47,708 nt of DNA from Candidatus Gastranaerophilales bacterium (GTDB lineage Bacteria > Cyanobacteriota > Vampirovibrionia > Gastranaerophilales > Gastranaerophilaceae), in contig CANPYC010000015.1 in the NCBI GenBank assembly GCA_947587615.1, forward strand, positions 1 through 47,708, in the 5' to 3' direction. The position numbers were made by a program, and so were the translations under genes. This document shows, piece by piece, positions 1 through 8,802 of this stretch (its first letter is position 1; each line of letters begins with the position of its first letter). A model generated the notes under the pieces. That model was given only the letters and a program-made list of their open reading frames with translations, was not told where the DNA came from and searched no databases.

Positions 1-1179
1 GTTTCAGCAATTAACAATAACTATGATATAAAAACAGCCGCTCTTAAAATTGAGCAGGCAAATATTAACGTTTTAGCGACACGTGCGGGGCAGCTGCCTA
101 CAATTGGAATTGGTGCAAGCCCTTTTTTAAATAAAATGCCCGCAACAACAAAATCCGAAGGTTCTTTTGCTCTTCCTATAATCGCTCAATACGAGCTTGA
201 TTTATTCGGAAAAAATTGGGACAAAACAAAATCTTCAAAAAAACTTCTTCAAGGGGTAAAGTATCAGACTCAAGCTGCTGATATTTCAATTTTATCGCTT
301 GTTGCAACAACTTATTATAATGTAGTTAAATTTGATAAATTAATTGAATTGCAAGAAAAACTCGTTAAAGAAAGAAAAGATATTTACGACCTTAAAAAAG
401 TGTCAAATGAAGAAGGGATTGTTTCTACATCTGATTTAATTTTGGCTGAAAAAAATTATGTCTTAGCTCAGAATGATTTACTTGACTATCAAAAAGCAAG
501 ACAAAACGCTCTTAATGCTCTTGCTGTTTTAATCGGAGATAGCCCTAATAACATAAACGAATATCAGAGAATTTCTTATGATAATTTAGCCGATAAATTC
601 AATATCCCTGATGAAATAAGCTCTGATATAATAATTAATCGTCCTGATTATAAGTCAATCGAAAAACAACTAGAAGCGGCAGGGCTTGATGTTCGAGTTG
701 CAAAAAAAGAATTTTTACCCACATTTGATATTCTTGGCGCCATTGCATTTTTAGCAACTTCAACACTCGGTTCAATGGATTGGAAAAACGCATTTTCAAT
801 TCTTGGTATAAGCGGAGATTTACCGATATTTACAGGTTTTGTTAAAACTGCAAATTTAAAATTGAATAAAAATAAATATCAACAACTTTTAGAACAGTAT
901 CAGAAAACAAACCTTGTTGCTATTCAAGAAGTTAATGACAGTTTGTATAACTATAAAACCGATAACGAAAAGCTTGTAAATAATACTAAAGCTCTTAATA
1001 TCCAAAAGCAGGATTTCAAATTTGCAAATTCAAAATATAATAAAGGGGTAATTTCTAAGCTGGATTTACTTGAACAAAAAGAAGCACTCTTGTATATGGA
1101 AAAAATAGCGGTAAGTACAAAGATGGATTGCTATGCCGATAAAATCAGTCTGTATAAAACAACGGGTGCTCGAATATAA
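1..1179 (+). CDS. TolC-family outer-membrane efflux channel, 5'-truncated
   Basis: The reading frame is open from the first base of the window, so the gene starts upstream; the first in-frame ATG (136) is internal. The 392 visible residues have the look of the OMF/TolC family: long amphipathic helices rich in Asn, Gln, Lys and Leu, two sequence halves each with an A-x-N-D/L-x-x-Y-type helical segment (around 480-520 and 1010-1060), and a loop with the NRPDYK-type sequence at 640-660 that is typical of the family (RPD before the second helical half). Such channels form the outer-membrane exit duct of RND or ABC efflux and type I secretion machines. The partner pump genes would be expected upstream, outside the window. 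The signal peptide is not visible. The 3' end of this gene is duplicated, in decayed form, at about 2195-2379. Family call is good; the substrate cannot be judged. Confidence 0.85.
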   Translation, partial: VSAINNNYDIKTAALKIEQANINVLATRAGQLPTIGIGASPFLNKMPATTKSEGSFALPIIAQYELDLFGKNWDKTKSSKKLLQGVKYQTQAADISILSLVATTYYNVVKFDKLIELQEKLVKERKDIYDLKKVSNEEGIVSTSDLILAEKNYVLAQNDLLDYQKARQNALNALAVLIGDSPNNINEYQRISYDNLADKFNIPDEISSDIIINRPDYKSIEKQLEAAGLDVRVAKKEFLPTFDILGAIAFLATSTLGSMDWKNAFSILGISGDLPIFTGFVKTANLKLNKNKYQQLLEQYQKTNLVAIQEVNDSLYNYKTDNEKLVNNTKALNIQKQDFKFANSKYNKGVISKLDLLEQKEALLYMEKIAVSTKMDCYADKISLYKTTGARI

Positions 1180-1194
1180 TTAATAAATATTATA

Positions 1195-2166
1195 ATGATT
1201 AAATTTATAAAAAAATATTTTGTCTTTATTATATTAACAATTTTTACTTTTTATGGCTTTTTTGCGCTATATGACATACACAAAAAAGCCATGATTGTAT
1301 ACAAAGATAAACTCGAAAAAGCAAAAATAAAAAAAGAAAAATTTGATAATTGTAAAAAAATTTTTAAATTAAATAAATATGATGAAGCTCTAACCTGCTT
1401 CAACAAATTAAGCAAAGAATACAGCGATTGCGAATTAAGACACTATATCGGCTGGATTTATTTAAAGAAAAGAAAATATAAACAAGCGCTTTTAGCTTAT
1501 CAGTATATTTCAGATAACGAAAAAGAAAATCAACAATTGTTAAATACAGCCAATAAAGAAGTTAAACTTCTTAAAGCTAAAATTGCTGAGCTGAAGCGTC
1601 TAAAGCGGCATGACATAGGTAACTATTTTTCAGACATCGACAGATATGCACAGTGGGAAAATCCTGAAAATATAATTGTTTATATTGATAACAAATATCA
1701 AAAAAAGGAGCTTTTAAAAAAAGCGTTTATGGAGTGGGATAATCAAATGTATAACATGATTAATTTTTCCTATACGGATAATGAGGAAGAAGCTGATATA
1801 ACGGCAAGTGCAGAGGATTTAGGCGAACTTAGAAAAGCGGCAATAGAGTCGAAAGCCGAAAGTGCGGAAGTTGCGGTCGGCTTAACAACATCCAAAACCT
1901 ATTTTTATTATAAAAATCCCGAAAAAGAATATATTAAACACTCAAGAATAATGGTTGCATACAACGATGAAAATAATAAACCGATAGAAGACAGGGAATT
2001 TTATTCAATAGCGCTTCATGAGATTGGTCATTCAATCGGCATGATGAGCCATAGCAAACACTACGGAGATTTAATGTACGCAGGTACTTCAAGTATTGCT
2101 CAACAATTTGCTCATCTAACTAACAGGGATGTAAACACTATTAGAAAAATTTATGGCAACATATAA
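1195..2166 (+). CDS. Membrane-anchored matrixin-like zinc metalloprotease (copy 1)
   Basis: A 323-aa protein with one N-terminal membrane segment (residues 8-27), a charged helical stretch that resembles a TPR-type repeat pair (about 45-125), and a C-terminal metzincin-type protease domain. The zinc-binding sequence is HEIGHSIGMMSHS at residues 275-287: His275, Glu276 and His279 fit HExxH, the metzincin Gly is at 282 and the third His at 286. A Met-turn candidate (DLMY, 293-296) follows. The third His lies one residue later than in the textbook HExxHxxGxxH, a spacing I recall from other bacterial HELGHALGIWGHS-type proteins. The domain probably lies outside the cytoplasmic membrane. It starts 15 bp after the TolC-like gene and is probably co-transcribed. 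A paralogue follows directly. Substrate unknown. Confidence 0.8.
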   Translation: MIKFIKKYFVFIILTIFTFYGFFALYDIHKKAMIVYKDKLEKAKIKKEKFDNCKKIFKLNKYDEALTCFNKLSKEYSDCELRHYIGWIYLKKRKYKQALLAYQYISDNEKENQQLLNTANKEVKLLKAKIAELKRLKRHDIGNYFSDIDRYAQWENPENIIVYIDNKYQKKELLKKAFMEWDNQMYNMINFSYTDNEEEADITASAEDLGELRKAAIESKAESAEVAVGLTTSKTYFYYKNPEKEYIKHSRIMVAYNDENNKPIEDREFYSIALHEIGHSIGMMSHSKHYGDLMYAGTSSIAQQFAHLTNRDVNTIRKIYGNI

Positions 2167-2194
2167 TTAAGGTTAAATTATTTTTAAATAATGT

Positions 2195-2379
2195 CTGATA
2201 AATATTAAGTTTCTCAACATCTAAAAGCAGGATTTTATATTTATTAATTCAAAATATAATATAAGTAGTTTTAATTTAAAACTATGTTACTCAAAAAAGT
2301 ACCGTAAGTATAAAGATGGATTCCAAAACATATAAAAACAGCCTGTACAAATCGGCAGGTGGTTGTATATAATAAAAGT
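2195..2379 (+). pseudogene. Decayed duplicate of the TolC-like gene 3' end
   Basis: This stretch between the two protease genes aligns with the last part of the TolC-like gene (about 1003-1194). The blocks AAAAGCAGGATTT, AATTCAAAATATAAT, GTAAGTAYAAAGATGGATT and YCTGTAYAAA occur in the same order and are followed by a matching TATATAAT and then by the start codon of the downstream protease. About 30 bp is missing relative to the parent and stops interrupt the frame, so it is not translated. It shows that the duplicated unit included the channel gene's end plus the protease gene. Confidence 0.75.
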
Positions 2380-3342
2380 ATGATTGAATTTGTAAAAAGA
2401 CATCCGCTGTCTGCAATATTTATTATTATATTAATCATTATTTTCGCTGGTGTTAATCAAAGAATTGCTCAACTTGAAAAACGTGCGCAAATGGAAATGG
2501 AAAACACACGAAGACAAGTTGAATTATGCAAAAAAAATATGACATTAAAAAAATATACTGAAGCAATCTCTTGTTATTCGGATTTAGTTGAAAAATATGA
2601 AAATCTTGAATTTAGATACGGTTTAGGTATTGCATTTATTAAAAAGAAACGATACGGCGAAGCGCTTGAGGAGTTTAAATTTATAATTGCACATAAAGAC
2701 GAAGTGGAAGATGAAAAACTTTTAGAAGATTCAAAAAAGCAAATTGCGCTGATTAAAAAAAGACTTTCTCTTCAAAAACAAGCAAAAAAACAAGACATAG
2801 GGCACTACTACTCGGATACAAAAGACTTTGCAGTTTGGAAAACGCCAAAAAACATTAAAGTATATATTAATGATTCTTACGGAAAAGCAAAACTGCTAAA
2901 AAAAGCCTTTGATACTTGGGATAAAATGTTATACGGAACACTTGACTTTACTTATGTTGACTCAAGCGAAGATTGCGACATATCAGCAACCGCAATTGAT
3001 ATTGTAGATTTATTGGAGCTTGCAGCTCAGCAAAATCGTTCTGCAAATTCTATCGGCATGACATTAACCCAAACTTATTATTATAGCTTAAACAAAGATA
3101 AAGTATATATGGAAAAAGCAGAGGTAATGGTTTCTTATAACGATAAAGAAGACGTTGAACGTGATGATGTTGAATTTCTCTCAATAGCCCTTCATGAAGT
3201 AGGGCATTCAATCGGGATATTATCTCACAGCAAAAAATACGGAGATATAATGTATCCTGATGAAACAGGTGATATTCATGAATACTGCACATTGTCCAAT
3301 CGTGATATAAACACTGCAAAAAAGCTCTATGGAAATATCTGA
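2380..3342 (+). CDS. Membrane-anchored matrixin-like zinc metalloprotease (copy 2)
   Basis: Paralogue of the preceding gene along its whole length (320 aa): N-terminal membrane segment (about 10-27), helical TPR-like region with an L-E-F-R-Y-G-L-G segment, and a protease domain with HEVGHSIGILSHS at residues 272-284 followed by a DIMYP Met-turn. Both copies end in the sequence LYGNI/IYGNI. I chose the ATG at 2380, not the GTG at 2359, because it aligns exactly with the start of copy 1 (ATGATT-AATTT in both) and the bases upstream of it belong to the decayed channel-gene copy. The sequences have diverged considerably outside the active site, so the duplication is old and both copies appear to be maintained. 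The stop codon abuts the stop of the convergent gene at 3343 with no intergenic base. Confidence 0.78.
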   Translation: MIEFVKRHPLSAIFIIILIIIFAGVNQRIAQLEKRAQMEMENTRRQVELCKKNMTLKKYTEAISCYSDLVEKYENLEFRYGLGIAFIKKKRYGEALEEFKFIIAHKDEVEDEKLLEDSKKQIALIKKRLSLQKQAKKQDIGHYYSDTKDFAVWKTPKNIKVYINDSYGKAKLLKKAFDTWDKMLYGTLDFTYVDSSEDCDISATAIDIVDLLELAAQQNRSANSIGMTLTQTYYYSLNKDKVYMEKAEVMVSYNDKEDVERDDVEFLSIALHEVGHSIGILSHSKKYGDIMYPDETGDIHEYCTLSNRDINTAKKLYGNI

Positions 3343-5379
3343 TTAGATATATTTTTCAGCATTTTTTAGCGCTTTATCCGCATTTGACATCATATCGTTA
3401 TATTCTTTTTGCTGCTCTTGCGTCAGAGTTGAAGAGCTTGCAACAAAGTCGCTTGAAGGAATATAAGTTGCACTGTCAATTGAATTTGTGTTATTGGTTG
3501 GAGTTTGAGTACTGTTAGTACTTTCTTTGGTATTATTCAAAGTATTTTCTTTTTTTCTTGAAATTAAATTTTGATTTAGTGAACTAATTGTTCTTTGCTG
3601 ATTTTGAGGCTTTAGTTGTACTTGATTATTTGCTTGAGTTTGATTATTTACTTTAGTTTGAGTATTAGCTTGAGTATTTACTTGAGTTTTTGTTATATCT
3701 TTTCCATCAAGCAAATCTAATAATAATTTAGGATTTTTTTGAATAAGAGCTAAGGATTCTTGATTATTTTGCAGATTTTCAAGCGCTTTTGGATTTTTTT
3801 GAATTTTATCCATCAGCTCGCCTTGAGTTATTCCAAGCTCAGGTATAACTGTATTTTTTTGCGCTTCAAGCTGTTTTTTTTGCTCTTCTTCCTCTTTATT
3901 ATAGGGTTTTCCAAAAACTTTATGAATAGCGCCCTGTATCGGTTTAGAGAATTTAGGCGAGAATACAAACATTACAAGAGCAAACCTCAAAACACCGCCA
4001 AAGAGTTTTGTAAGTTTGTTTCCGGAATTTAGCGCAACACCGTTTGAAACTTTATCAAGACCCATGCCAAAGAATTTACCTACTTGCTTTAAAGCTTTTG
4101 TTGCAAGTGTTTCACCTTTTAAATTCTTTAAACTTGCAAGTCCGTATGTTGTTGCAAATGATAAAGGCATTGAAATTGCAAATGAGCCGAGAGTTGAAAT
4201 ATAATCATCCGCAACGGTTGCAACTTTTTGTTTTTTCGTTGGTGCGTCTTGAACATTGTTGTATAAATTCATAATAGGTATGCACAAGAATGCACCAAAG
4301 CCTGATTTATCATTAACAAAGTTTGATACGGATTCTGTTGGAACAGTAAGCGATTTTTGAACAAGTGAACCGACTTTTGTATTTGCTAAATCTCCGCTAA
4401 CAACGTTATATTTTATCAATGCGTCACCGAGGTTACCTCTGCAAAAACCTTTCTCGGACTTAATCAGACCGAGTTTTTGACCGATTGTATTAACTATATT
4501 AACGGGCCACCAAGAGCTCTGTATTCTTGAAAGACCTGTATCTTTCATATCTACATTTATAAAATTTTTAAGCTCTTTTCCTTTTTCACCTTTTTTAATT
4601 GCAAGGAGTACATCCAGTAAGTCTTGTTTACTTTGGCAGTTAAATTTTTCATAAATTCCATCGGTAATTAATTTACATAATTCTTTATTATCTAATTTAT
4701 TTTCTACATTGCTGCCAAGTATTTGGTTAGCAATTTCTTCTGCTTTATCACCAACCAGATGTTGCAAAATGTTCTTTGCTGAATTTACATCTTTTATACC
4801 ACTTTCTTTGAATGCTTTTTCAATAACATCCACGGGAGTCATTGCAAAAATTGTTTCAAAACCTTGCCCTGTACCTCTTGCAAGGTTGAGCTTCGGTTTA
4901 GCTTTATCGGTAGTCAGTGCTTGAGCTAATTCTTGTCCGATTTTTGTTTTTTTAGCAGCATTTACTAAAGTATTTTTGCCTTTTTTGAAAAATCCCGCTA
5001 TTGCACCATAAGTCTTACCTAATATGTTATTGCTATCGCTTAAAACCTTATCAACTTTAAGCCCTTGTTGAGCCATAAAATCAGAAGATTTATTACCCAA
5101 AACAGCAAGACCAACAACGGTACCAAGCGTAAGACCAACAGACTTCATCAATTTTTTAGGGTCTTCAACCCCAAAAACATTTCTTAAGGTTCTATAAATC
5201 CAATTTTCTTTTACTTTTTCCTGTGTCTTGTTTTTAAGCTCGAGTGTATCTTGTTTTAATTTTTCTTTATCAAGCGCAGCAAAATTTTGATTCTCCTCAA
5301 ATTTTTTTTGAAGCTCTTGATTTGAAACGTTGTTAACATTCGACGCTGTTGAATTATTTATAAATAAATTTGAACTCAT
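3343..5379 (-). CDS. Large lineage-specific membrane-associated protein, unknown function
   Basis: I do not recognise this 678-aa protein. The N-terminus is Asn/Ser-rich and soluble, followed by a charged helix and a hydrophobic segment (about 79-95). More hydrophobic segments lie near residues 362-375, 396-416 and 462-480, so it is probably membrane-associated in its middle and C-terminal half. Residues 560-600 are a low-complexity Thr/Gln/Asn/Val tract with an imperfect TQ-x-N repeat, then a Ser/Thr/Asn-rich tail that ends in a short charged helix. No catalytic motif or Cys pair is evident. No clear Shine-Dalgarno sequence precedes the ATG at 5379; a 33-aa ORF with a strong one lies 55 bp upstream on the same strand and may be co-transcribed. 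Likely a protein restricted to this lineage. Confidence 0.7.
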   Translation of the reverse strand: MSSNLFINNSTASNVNNVSNQELQKKFEENQNFAALDKEKLKQDTLELKNKTQEKVKENWIYRTLRNVFGVEDPKKLMKSVGLTLGTVVGLAVLGNKSSDFMAQQGLKVDKVLSDSNNILGKTYGAIAGFFKKGKNTLVNAAKKTKIGQELAQALTTDKAKPKLNLARGTGQGFETIFAMTPVDVIEKAFKESGIKDVNSAKNILQHLVGDKAEEIANQILGSNVENKLDNKELCKLITDGIYEKFNCQSKQDLLDVLLAIKKGEKGKELKNFINVDMKDTGLSRIQSSWWPVNIVNTIGQKLGLIKSEKGFCRGNLGDALIKYNVVSGDLANTKVGSLVQKSLTVPTESVSNFVNDKSGFGAFLCIPIMNLYNNVQDAPTKKQKVATVADDYISTLGSFAISMPLSFATTYGLASLKNLKGETLATKALKQVGKFFGMGLDKVSNGVALNSGNKLTKLFGGVLRFALVMFVFSPKFSKPIQGAIHKVFGKPYNKEEEEQKKQLEAQKNTVIPELGITQGELMDKIQKNPKALENLQNNQESLALIQKNPKLLLDLLDGKDITKTQVNTQANTQTKVNNQTQANNQVQLKPQNQQRTISSLNQNLISRKKENTLNNTKESTNSTQTPTNNTNSIDSATYIPSSDFVASSSTLTQEQQKEYNDMMSNADKALKNAEKYI

Positions 5380-5434
5380 AATTCTTATAAACCGGAAAAA
5401 TAATAAAAGTTGCTATATTGTTAAATAAATTTAA

Positions 5435-5536
5435 CTAAACAAGGCGATATTTTTTGTCGTATTCGCCGACTTTATTTATTATCTCACTAAAAAATTTAAT
5501 AATAGCAGTATGATTAATCGTTGTTTGTTTTGTCAT
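5435..5536 (-). CDS. Small ORF (33 aa) with strong ribosome binding site
   Basis: A 33-codon frame, MTKQTTINHTAIIKFFSEII and so on, ending in KKYRLV. It is preceded on the same strand by AAAGGAGAG four bases before ATG, one of the better Shine-Dalgarno sequences in this window. The peptide would form a short amphipathic helix with a basic C-terminus; there is no signal peptide or membrane span. It sits in the leader of the 678-aa gene, so it could be a real small protein, a leader peptide, or a start-site remnant. Not recognised; supported only by the ribosome binding site and position. Confidence 0.45.
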   Translation of the reverse strand: MTKQTTINHTAIIKFFSEIINKVGEYDKKYRLV

Positions 5537-5618
5537 TTTCTCTCCTTTAAAAACTTAAATATTCTCCGATATAAATATAAAGTTTTTATTTGAGAAAAAA
5601 TTGCCCTAAAAATTGTTT

Positions 5619-6932
5619 TTATTTAAAAGACTTAATAATATCGGATATTTCATCAAAACTATAACAATCATTAACAACAAAAATTTTCATATTTTTATTT
5701 AATTTTTTAATATCATCTAATGTTGTATTATCCAAAAACACTTCTTCATAGTTATCACCCGTTTTTTTGAGCATGACAGAGGGCAGGATTAAATTTTCAA
5801 TATTTTTATCCTTAATTGTATTAATTATATCTAACCCCGTAATTAATCCTGCAACATTAATTTTATCGCCAAAAAAGCCATTTTTAGCAACTAGCACCTC
5901 AAGCTCTAAGTTTTCAATATTAATTTGTTTGAATAATTTTTTAAAGATGTTTGAAGCTGTTTTTGCACTTAAAACGGTGAGTTTTGTTTTTGATTTAATT
6001 TTTTTTGGTAATTTTTTTAAATTTTTATAAAAACTATCTTCTAAAAGTCTTATTGCGCCCACTCCATCTTCAATTTGCAAAAAATCACCGTAATATTTTT
6101 TATCGGGTACATCAAGCCCTGCTAAAACAAAAAATTCGTCTGATGCCATAATTACCTGTTTTTTAAACATTTTATTATATTCTTCAACAATTTTTATTGT
6201 TTCAAGGGCAATTTTTTTATCAACCGGTTTAAAATCTTCCTTTCTGTATTTTGAAATCCCTAACGGTACAACTGCAACGGATTTTACTATGCTTTTAAAT
6301 TGCAATAGAGAAAAGAGTGTTTTTTTCAGCTCCTCGCCGTCGTTATAATTCGGGCATAGAACAATTTGAAGATGAAGCTTTGTTTTAATTTTTTTAAATC
6401 TTTTTAATTGTTCTAAAATATCTGCTGCTTTTGGGTTTCTTGTCATCTGCGCTCTTAGAATAGGGTTTAGAGTATGCAAAGACACAAAAAGAGGGGATAT
6501 GTGATATTTTTCAATTCTTTCCCAATCGTCTTCATTTAAGTTTGTAAGGGTAATATATGTCCCATCTAAATAAGATAATCTCCAATCGTCATCTTTTACA
6601 TAAAGACTTTCTCTTAAACCTTTGGGCTGCTGATCTACAAAACAGAAAATACAGTGATTTGCGCATTTTTTAACATTATCAAATACAGAGCTTGTAAAAA
6701 TAATTCCTAAATCTTCATCTAAATCTTTTTCAATTTCATAAAGTTCTTGTTTAGAATTTTTATGCTCAACTAAAAGATTAATTTCTTCATCATTAATAAT
6801 AAAACTGTATTCGATAATATCTTTTGGCTGTTTAGAATTTATTTCAAGAATTTTATCACCCGATTTTATGCCGATAGCATCCGCAATTGAGTTTTTTATA
6901 ACATCTTCAACAACCATGGTAATTTTTTTCAT
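5619..6932 (-). CDS. DUF512 family PDZ/radical-SAM-like iron-sulfur protein
   Basis: 437 aa. The N-terminal 60 residues form a PDZ-like domain (GIKSGDKILEIN at 21-32). Next come three cysteines in CANHCIFC (C90, C94, C97) followed by FVDQQPKGLR and a conserved LSYLDGTYITLTN stretch. A C-terminal DUF512 domain contains the VPLGISKYR and ASDEFF segments. This matches the family annotated in Cyanobacteria as a putative FeS-containing oxidoreductase (TIGR03279/DUF512), also found in Clostridia. The CxxxCxxC motif suggests a 4Fe-4S cluster and a radical-SAM-type barrel; the substrate is unknown as far as I know. Its ATG overlaps the stop of the upstream PadR gene in ATGA, so the two are translationally coupled and probably share a transcript. 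Confidence 0.9.
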   Translation of the reverse strand: MKKITMVVEDVIKNSIADAIGIKSGDKILEINSKQPKDIIEYSFIINDEEINLLVEHKNSKQELYEIEKDLDEDLGIIFTSSVFDNVKKCANHCIFCFVDQQPKGLRESLYVKDDDWRLSYLDGTYITLTNLNEDDWERIEKYHISPLFVSLHTLNPILRAQMTRNPKAADILEQLKRFKKIKTKLHLQIVLCPNYNDGEELKKTLFSLLQFKSIVKSVAVVPLGISKYRKEDFKPVDKKIALETIKIVEEYNKMFKKQVIMASDEFFVLAGLDVPDKKYYGDFLQIEDGVGAIRLLEDSFYKNLKKLPKKIKSKTKLTVLSAKTASNIFKKLFKQINIENLELEVLVAKNGFFGDKINVAGLITGLDIINTIKDKNIENLILPSVMLKKTGDNYEEVFLDNTTLDDIKKLNKNMKIFVVNDCYSFDEISDIIKSFK

Positions 6933-7420
6933 AATAATTTAATTAATTCGCTTAATTCATTTATTGTAATATTAACAGTTCTTTTTTGAATTTCATCAAG
7001 AGTTATATAATCGTTTTTTAAGCCTTTTTCAAGTTTGATTTTATATAATTCAAGATGATTTAATAAATTTTGCTTAAATTCAATTAGCTCGCTAACGCTT
7101 AAAACACTGCTGCAAAAAAGAAGAATTTTTGCTTCATTTAAGGTATGATAAGGATTTTTATTTTTATAAGAAAGCAATAAATCGCACAGGTGCTTTTTTC
7201 CAAGTTTTGTAATTGAATAGGTTTTAGATAGCATGCCGCCATCTGTCATTTTTTCGCTAAATTCAACGCAAGATATTTTTTCAAGTCTTTTAAGAGCAGG
7301 AATAATTGTACCGGAGCTTGTTTTGATGTATGCAAAAAAGTATTCGTCAATTGTTTTGGATAATCGATAAATTGTTAAGTCATATTTGTTAAGAATATAT
7401 AAGATTATTATTTCAATCAT
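6929..7420 (-). CDS. PadR-family transcriptional regulator
   Basis: 163 aa. Residues 1-85 match the PadR winged-helix domain: a hydrophobic first helix (IIILYILNKYDLTIYRLSK), the characteristic S-S-G-T-I-I-P-A-L-K-R-L-E recognition segment at about 34-48, and the wing with SKTYSITKLGKKHL. The C-terminal half is helical and would be the dimerisation arm. PadR proteins are usually repressors that respond to small molecules or stress. The gene is coupled by a 4-bp overlap to the DUF512 gene and divergent from uppS, so it may control its own operon from the 74-bp shared upstream region; no clear operator is visible there. Confidence 0.85.
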   Translation of the reverse strand: MIEIIILYILNKYDLTIYRLSKTIDEYFFAYIKTSSGTIIPALKRLEKISCVEFSEKMTDGGMLSKTYSITKLGKKHLCDLLLSYKNKNPYHTLNEAKILLFCSSVLSVSELIEFKQNLLNHLELYKIKLEKGLKNDYITLDEIQKRTVNITINELSELIKLL

Positions 7421-7494
7421 GTTTTAATCTTATCATGGTTTTTGATATATTTATATTAAAATTTAATTAATAAATTTATTAAGGAAAAAAATAA

Positions 7495-8223
7495 ATGGAA
7501 TTATTATCTGCGGATAAAGAAATAGTTGAGCTTGTTAAAAACACAAATTTAAAACACGTAGCAATCATAATGGATGGTAACAGACGCTGGGCAAAAGAGC
7601 GCATGCTTCCTACGATGATGGGGCATAAAAAAGGAGTTGAATCTCTTAAAACAATAACCGGAGCATGCGGAGATTTTAACATTAAATATCTTACTTTATA
7701 TGCTTTTTCAACGGAAAATTGGAACAGAAAACAAGAAGAAGTAGATTTTTTAATGGAACTGCTTGCAACGACCCTAAAAAACGAGCTAAGGGAATTAAAT
7801 GAAAATAATGTCAAGATGAACTATATCGGAGATTTATCCCGATTAAATCAAAATTTGCAGGATATTTTAGATAATTCAATGCAGGTTACAAAAAACAACA
7901 CAGGTGTTCATCTTAACGTTGCAATTAACTATGGCGCAAGGGACGAGATAGTCCATGCAATAAAAAACATTATAAAAGACGGAATAAGCGAAGATAAAAT
8001 TTCTCCCGAACTTGTATCAAGCTATCTTTACACAAAAAACATGCCTGACCCTGATTTATTAATCAGAACAAGCGGAGAACAAAGAATAAGCAACTACCTG
8101 CTTTGGCAGATAGCATACAGCGAGCTTTATATTACAAATACATACTGGCCCGATTTTTCAAAAGCCGAATTTATAAAAGCAATTCAAGAATTTGCAAAAA
8201 GACAAAGAAGATGGGGCAAATAA
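7495..8223 (+). CDS. uppS: Isoprenyl transferase (undecaprenyl diphosphate synthase)
   Basis: 242 aa, the usual length. All cis-prenyltransferase signatures are visible: HVAIIMDGNRRWA with the catalytic Asp27, the LTLYAFSTENWNR segment, FLMELL, INYGARDEIV, and the C-terminal DLLIRTSGEQRISNYLLWQ with YSELYIT and WPDF. The enzyme makes C55 undecaprenyl diphosphate from farnesyl and isopentenyl diphosphates at the inner face of the membrane, the lipid carrier for peptidoglycan and other envelope glycans. The AAGGA about ten bases before the ATG supports the start. The rdgB start lies one base after its stop, indicating an operon. Confidence 0.96.
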   Translation: MELLSADKEIVELVKNTNLKHVAIIMDGNRRWAKERMLPTMMGHKKGVESLKTITGACGDFNIKYLTLYAFSTENWNRKQEEVDFLMELLATTLKNELRELNENNVKMNYIGDLSRLNQNLQDILDNSMQVTKNNTGVHLNVAINYGARDEIVHAIKNIIKDGISEDKISPELVSSYLYTKNMPDPDLLIRTSGEQRISNYLLWQIAYSELYITNTYWPDFSKAEFIKAIQEFAKRQRRWGK

Positions 8224-8224
8224 A

Positions 8225-8800
8225 ATGCAAAAAATTACCCTTGCAACGGGAAATAAAAATAAAGTTGATGAAATTAATTTAATTGCAAAAGATTATGATA
8301 TTGAATTTGTTTTGCCTGATGGCGATTTTAACCCGATTGAAGACGGTAAAACCTTTTTGGATAATGCTTTTTGCAAGGCAAAATATGTTTGCAAATTTAA
8401 AAACACAGAGCTTTATTTAGCTGACGACTCGGGGTTATGTGTTGAAGCGCTAAAAGGAGCGCCCGGGATTTATAGCGCCAGATATGAAAAAACAGCTCAA
8501 AAAAGAATTGATAAGCTTTTATTAAATATGAAAGGCATTAAAAACAGAAACGCTAAATTTGTTTGCGCTATGGTAATTTGCAACAAAAAAGGCGAGAAGG
8601 TTTTTGAAGTTCAAAAAGAATGTTTAGGCTCAATTATGCTTGAACAAAAAGGCGAAGGCGGCTTTGGCTATGACCCGATATTTTTTGTTGAAGAAAAAAA
8701 TTGTTCTATGGCGGAACTTTCAAAAGAAGAAAAAGCAAAAGTTTCTCATAGAGCAAAAGCATTGAATGAAGTATTAAAGTGGCTTGTGAAGAATTGTTAA
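8225..8800 (+). CDS. rdgB: XTP/dITP pyrophosphatase (RdgB/HAM1 family)
   Basis: 191 aa from the ATG at 8225, one base after the uppS stop; the longer in-frame start at 8192 would lie inside uppS and adds a non-homologous tail. The N-terminal ITLATGNKNKVDEI, the LADDSGLCVEALKGAPGIYSARY block with its metal-binding Asp residues, GGFGYDPIF and the C-terminal SHRAKAL are family signatures. The enzyme hydrolyses non-canonical purine triphosphates such as ITP and XTP to monophosphates and so keeps them out of nucleic acids. It acts in the cytoplasm and is co-transcribed with uppS. Confidence 0.95.
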   Translation: MQKITLATGNKNKVDEINLIAKDYDIEFVLPDGDFNPIEDGKTFLDNAFCKAKYVCKFKNTELYLADDSGLCVEALKGAPGIYSARYEKTAQKRIDKLLLNMKGIKNRNAKFVCAMVICNKKGEKVFEVQKECLGSIMLEQKGEGGFGYDPIFFVEEKNCSMAELSKEEKAKVSHRAKALNEVLKWLVKNC

Positions 8801-8802
8801 AT

